Part shown: positions 62,196-64,000 of the stretch, piece after piece
Layout of the letters: the number at the start of each line of letters is the position of its first letter
How positions within the stretch are numbered: the stretch's first letter is position 1
Assembly (NCBI GenBank): GCA_965205995.1
Contig: OZ242200.1
Location: 744,001-808,000, forward strand
Length of the DNA stretch: 64,000 bases
Source: MPNO01 sp965205995
GTDB lineage: Bacteria > Pseudomonadota > Alphaproteobacteria > MPNO01
Reading direction: 5' to 3'
Translations under genes and position numbers: made by a program
The notes under the pieces: model-generated
The model's input: only the letters and a program-made list of their open reading frames with translations
What the model was told of the DNA's origin: nothing
Database searches by the model: none

Positions 62196-62426
62196 TCATT
62201 CCGCCGCCGGCTGCGCGCCGAAGCGACCGCGGAATTCTCCGCGCAACTCCGAAACCTCGCGGGACAGGTCGGAGAAATCGCCGCGCAGATCGGCGACCTC
62301 TCGAGCCAGGGCGTCCACCCTACCCTCCAGCCTCACGAACAGAGGGAACATGAACAAGGCGAATGTTCCGCCGGAGGCGAGCAGCGTAGCGAAGCCGCCA
62401 AGCATGGTGATGATCTCGGCGCTCAT
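62196..62426 (-). CDS. Small membrane/coiled-coil protein inside the liv cluster
   Basis: 76 residues. One hydrophobic segment (MLGGFATLLASGGTFALFMFPLFV, residues 8-31) is followed by a heptad-type helix (LEGRVDALAREVADLRGDFSDLSREVSELRGEF), indicating a membrane-anchored coiled coil. The second half repeats the pattern V..LRG.F. I recognise no family. It has its own strong promoter immediately upstream, and is not translated with a ribosome site, suggesting independent, perhaps leaderless, expression rather than part of the liv unit. Confidence 0.65.
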   Translation of the reverse strand: MSAEIITMLGGFATLLASGGTFALFMFPLFVRLEGRVDALAREVADLRGDFSDLSREVSELRGEFRGRFGAQPAAE

Positions 62427-62432
62427 GCGGCA

Positions 62433-62461
62433 AGTATAGGAAGAATTCCACTGCCTGTCAT
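62433..62461 (-). promoter_or_regulatory. Strong promoter of the small liv-cluster gene
   Basis: On the minus strand ATGACA (62461-62456), 17-bp spacer, TATACT (62438-62433). Ten of twelve hexamer bases match consensus. The predicted start is at about 62426, the A of the ATG. Confidence 0.7.
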
Positions 62462-62502
62462 TCTACCGACGATAGCCCCTTCTGCGCCGAATGGACGAGC
62501 CC

Positions 62503-63201
62503 CTACGTGCCGAAATAGGCGGCCGCGATCCGGTCGCGGGTGAGGCTTTCGGGCACACCGCTCAGGGCGAGGCGGCCCTCCTGCAGGCAATAGACCCGGT
62601 CGGCGACGGCGAGCGCGCGGTTGATGTCCTGCTCGACCACCACCATGGCGGTCCCCTCCGCCTTGATGATCGGCAGAACCTCGTAAATCTCCTTGATCAC
62701 CACCGGCGCCAGCCCGAGCGACAATTCGTCGAACAGGATCAGGTCCGGGTTCGCCATCAGGGCGCGGCCGATGGCGGTCATCTGCTGCTCGCCGCCGCTG
62801 AGCGCGGTTCCGGGGACCGAGCGCCGGTTGCGCAGCGCCGGAAACAGCTCGTACACGCGGTCCAGGGACCAGCCCCCCTGGCGGCCGCTATATCCCCCGA
62901 TGATCAGATTCTCCTCGACGCTCAGGCTGGGGAACAGGCGCCGTCCTTCCGGCACCATGGCGACGCCGAGGGCGACGATATCCGCGGCCTCGCGGGACTG
63001 GATGCTCTCCCCGCGATAGGAGAGCACCTCGCTGGTCGTCTCCACCATGCCGGCGATCGCCCTGAGAAGCGTCGTCTTGCCGGCGCCGTTGGCGCCGATG
63101 GCGGCCACCGTTTCGTGCTCTTCGAGCGCGAAGTCGAAGCCGAATAGGGCCTGGAAATCGCCGTAGAACGCATCGAGGTTGCGGATCTCGAGGAGGCTCA
63201 T
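62503..63201 (-). CDS. livF: Branched-chain amino acid ABC transporter ATP-binding protein LivF
   Basis: 232-residue ATPase. Walker A GANGAGKTT (about 36-44), signature LSGGEQQM, Walker B LILFDELSLGLAP, the last typical of LivF. The stop is 76 bp from the promoter of the small gene. Start overlaps the livG stop by 4 bp. Confidence 0.95.
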   Translation of the reverse strand: MSLLEIRNLDAFYGDFQALFGFDFALEEHETVAAIGANGAGKTTLLRAIAGMVETTSEVLSYRGESIQSREAADIVALGVAMVPEGRRLFPSLSVEENLIIGGYSGRQGGWSLDRVYELFPALRNRRSVPGTALSGGEQQMTAIGRALMANPDLILFDELSLGLAPVVIKEIYEVLPIIKAEGTAMVVVEQDINRALAVADRVYCLQEGRLALSGVPESLTRDRIAAAYFGT

Positions 63202-63923
63202 TCGACGGCGATCCCGAGATAGACCTCGCGCACGACCGGGTTGTCGATCACCGTCCGCGGGTCGCCCTCGTCCAGCTTCCTGCCGAAATCGATCACCACA
63301 AGCCGGTCCACCACCGACATCAGCGCGTGCACGATATGCTCGACCCAGACGATGGACACGCCCTGGCTCCGGATCTCGCCGATGGTGGCGACGAGCTCGC
63401 GGATCTCGTGCTCGGTCAGTCCGCCGGCGATCTCGTCGAGCAACAGGACGCGCGGGCGGGTGGCCAGCGCCCGGGCGAGTTCGAGGCGCTTGCGCTCCAG
63501 CAGGGTCAGCGAGCCCGCCAGCGCGTTCGCCTTGGACACAAGCCCGGCGCGCCCCAGCACCTCGACGCAGTGATCGTAGGACGCCGCTTCGGACTGCCCG
63601 GCGCCGAACGCGCCGCCGACCAGCAGGTTCTCGAACACCGTCATCCCGCGGAAAGGGTGCGGGATCTGGTAGGACCGCCCGATCCCCGCGCGGCAGCGGA
63701 GATGGGCCGGCAGGCGCGTGATGTCCTCGCCGGCGAAGAAGATCCTGCCGTCGTCGGGCGCCAGGCTGCCGGTAATCAGGTTGAAGAGCGTGCTCTTCCC
63801 GGCACCGTTGGGGCCGATGATGCCGAGCGCCTCGCCCTCCTCGACCGCCACGTCGAAGGAGTCGACGACCAGGAGCGAGCCGAAGCTCTTGGACAGGTTC
63901 TCGACCGAGAGGATCGCGCTCAT
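63198..63923 (-). CDS. livG: Branched-chain amino acid ABC transporter ATP-binding protein LivG
   Basis: 241-residue ATPase. Walker A GPNGAGKST, signature-like LTLLERKRLELARAL, Walker B VLLLDEIAGGLTEHE. The signature is slightly degenerate (TLLERKR rather than LSGGQ), a normal variation for LivG. The ATG overlaps a short upstream frame by 4 bp. Confidence 0.95.
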   Translation of the reverse strand: MSAILSVENLSKSFGSLLVVDSFDVAVEEGEALGIIGPNGAGKSTLFNLITGSLAPDDGRIFFAGEDITRLPAHLRCRAGIGRSYQIPHPFRGMTVFENLLVGGAFGAGQSEAASYDHCVEVLGRAGLVSKANALAGSLTLLERKRLELARALATRPRVLLLDEIAGGLTEHEIRELVATIGEIRSQGVSIVWVEHIVHALMSVVDRLVVIDFGRKLDEGDPRTVIDNPVVREVYLGIAVE

Positions 63924-64000
63924 CCGGCGGCCGCCCGTCCCTCGATACGGCCCTCCGGGCCTACTCGGGATGAGGGGGTGGTGGTGAGCATGCCAGAGCT
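63920..64000 (-). CDS. Possible 3' end of a gene upstream of livG
   Basis: The minus-strand frame is open from the window edge for 26 codons and ends in a TGA that overlaps the livG ATG (ATGA). That coupling would suit an upstream liv gene, but the encoded residues show no recognisable family and the frame may be chance. Confidence 0.25.
   Translation of the reverse strand, partial: SSGMLTTTPSSRVGPEGRIEGRAAAG

Overview
The window is high-GC DNA from a free-living alphaproteobacterium, probably near the Rhodospirillales, although the sequence does not settle the family. The evidence is the gene order. Two blocks typical of that class are recognisable: xthA, erpA, argS, SPOR protein, nagZ, scpA, scpB, tatA, tatB, tatC, serS, pcm, nlpD; and yajC, secD, secF, an NDUFAF3-like gene, an NDUFAF6-like gene, trmFO. 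An ssb, gyrA, coaD, tRNA-Lys run is also present. The GC bias produces many long antisense reading frames, which I have left out. I count 68 protein genes (three doubtful or cut by an edge) and two tRNA genes.

Layout. 1-4221: end of a Liv-type binding protein, thrH, a GMC oxidoreductase and a signal-less NMT1-like binding protein. 4331-4794: tRNA-Ser(TGA) and an AT-richer gap with two inverted repeats. 4795-8162: an operon of two tandem Fe-S proteins of the epoxyqueuosine reductase/reductive dehalogenase superfamily plus a PaaK-like ligase. 8270-10872: ribA, then an XRE regulator paired with an uncharacterised 330-residue protein. 10919-17008: acyl-CoA genes, an exporter, RidA, a third reductive-dehalogenase-like protein and an amidohydrolase. 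17192-21073: dacC, then a bufferin (copper-binding RiPP) locus bufA-bufB-bufC-doxX whose bufB and bufC look disturbed near their 5' ends. 21102-24127: a hydrolase, a GntR-controlled ABC module with a near-perfect operator palindrome, and tRNA-Lys(TTT). 24211-34326: coaD, gyrA, ssb, a dehydrogenase, uvrA, chaC, trmFO. 34260-41388: the NDUFAF6-like gene, a degenerate squalene-synthase-like gene with hpnE, a PuuD-like membrane protein, the NDUFAF3-like gene, secF, secD, yajC. 41620-54232: DUF815 ATPase and the long cell-envelope/chromosome block, ending with divergent erpA-xthA. 54237-60104: UbiD decarboxylase, a PqqC-like enzyme, YciI, a luciferase-like oxidoreductase, a TAXI-type binding protein and an MFS transporter. 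60122-64000: livM, livH, a small membrane/coiled-coil protein, livF, livG.

The genes divide into a conserved housekeeping core (translation, protein export by Sec and Tat, chromosome segregation, DNA repair, cell wall) and accessory catabolic islands rich in CoA-ester, flavin, prenyl-FMN and Fe-S/cobamide-type enzymes with orphan solute-binding proteins. Several genes have a promoter placed so that transcription would start at or beside the start codon (ribA, the XRE regulator, erpA, the small liv-cluster gene and possibly the squalene-synthase-like gene), suggesting leaderless mRNAs are common here. No CRISPR array, prophage, insertion sequence or rRNA was seen.
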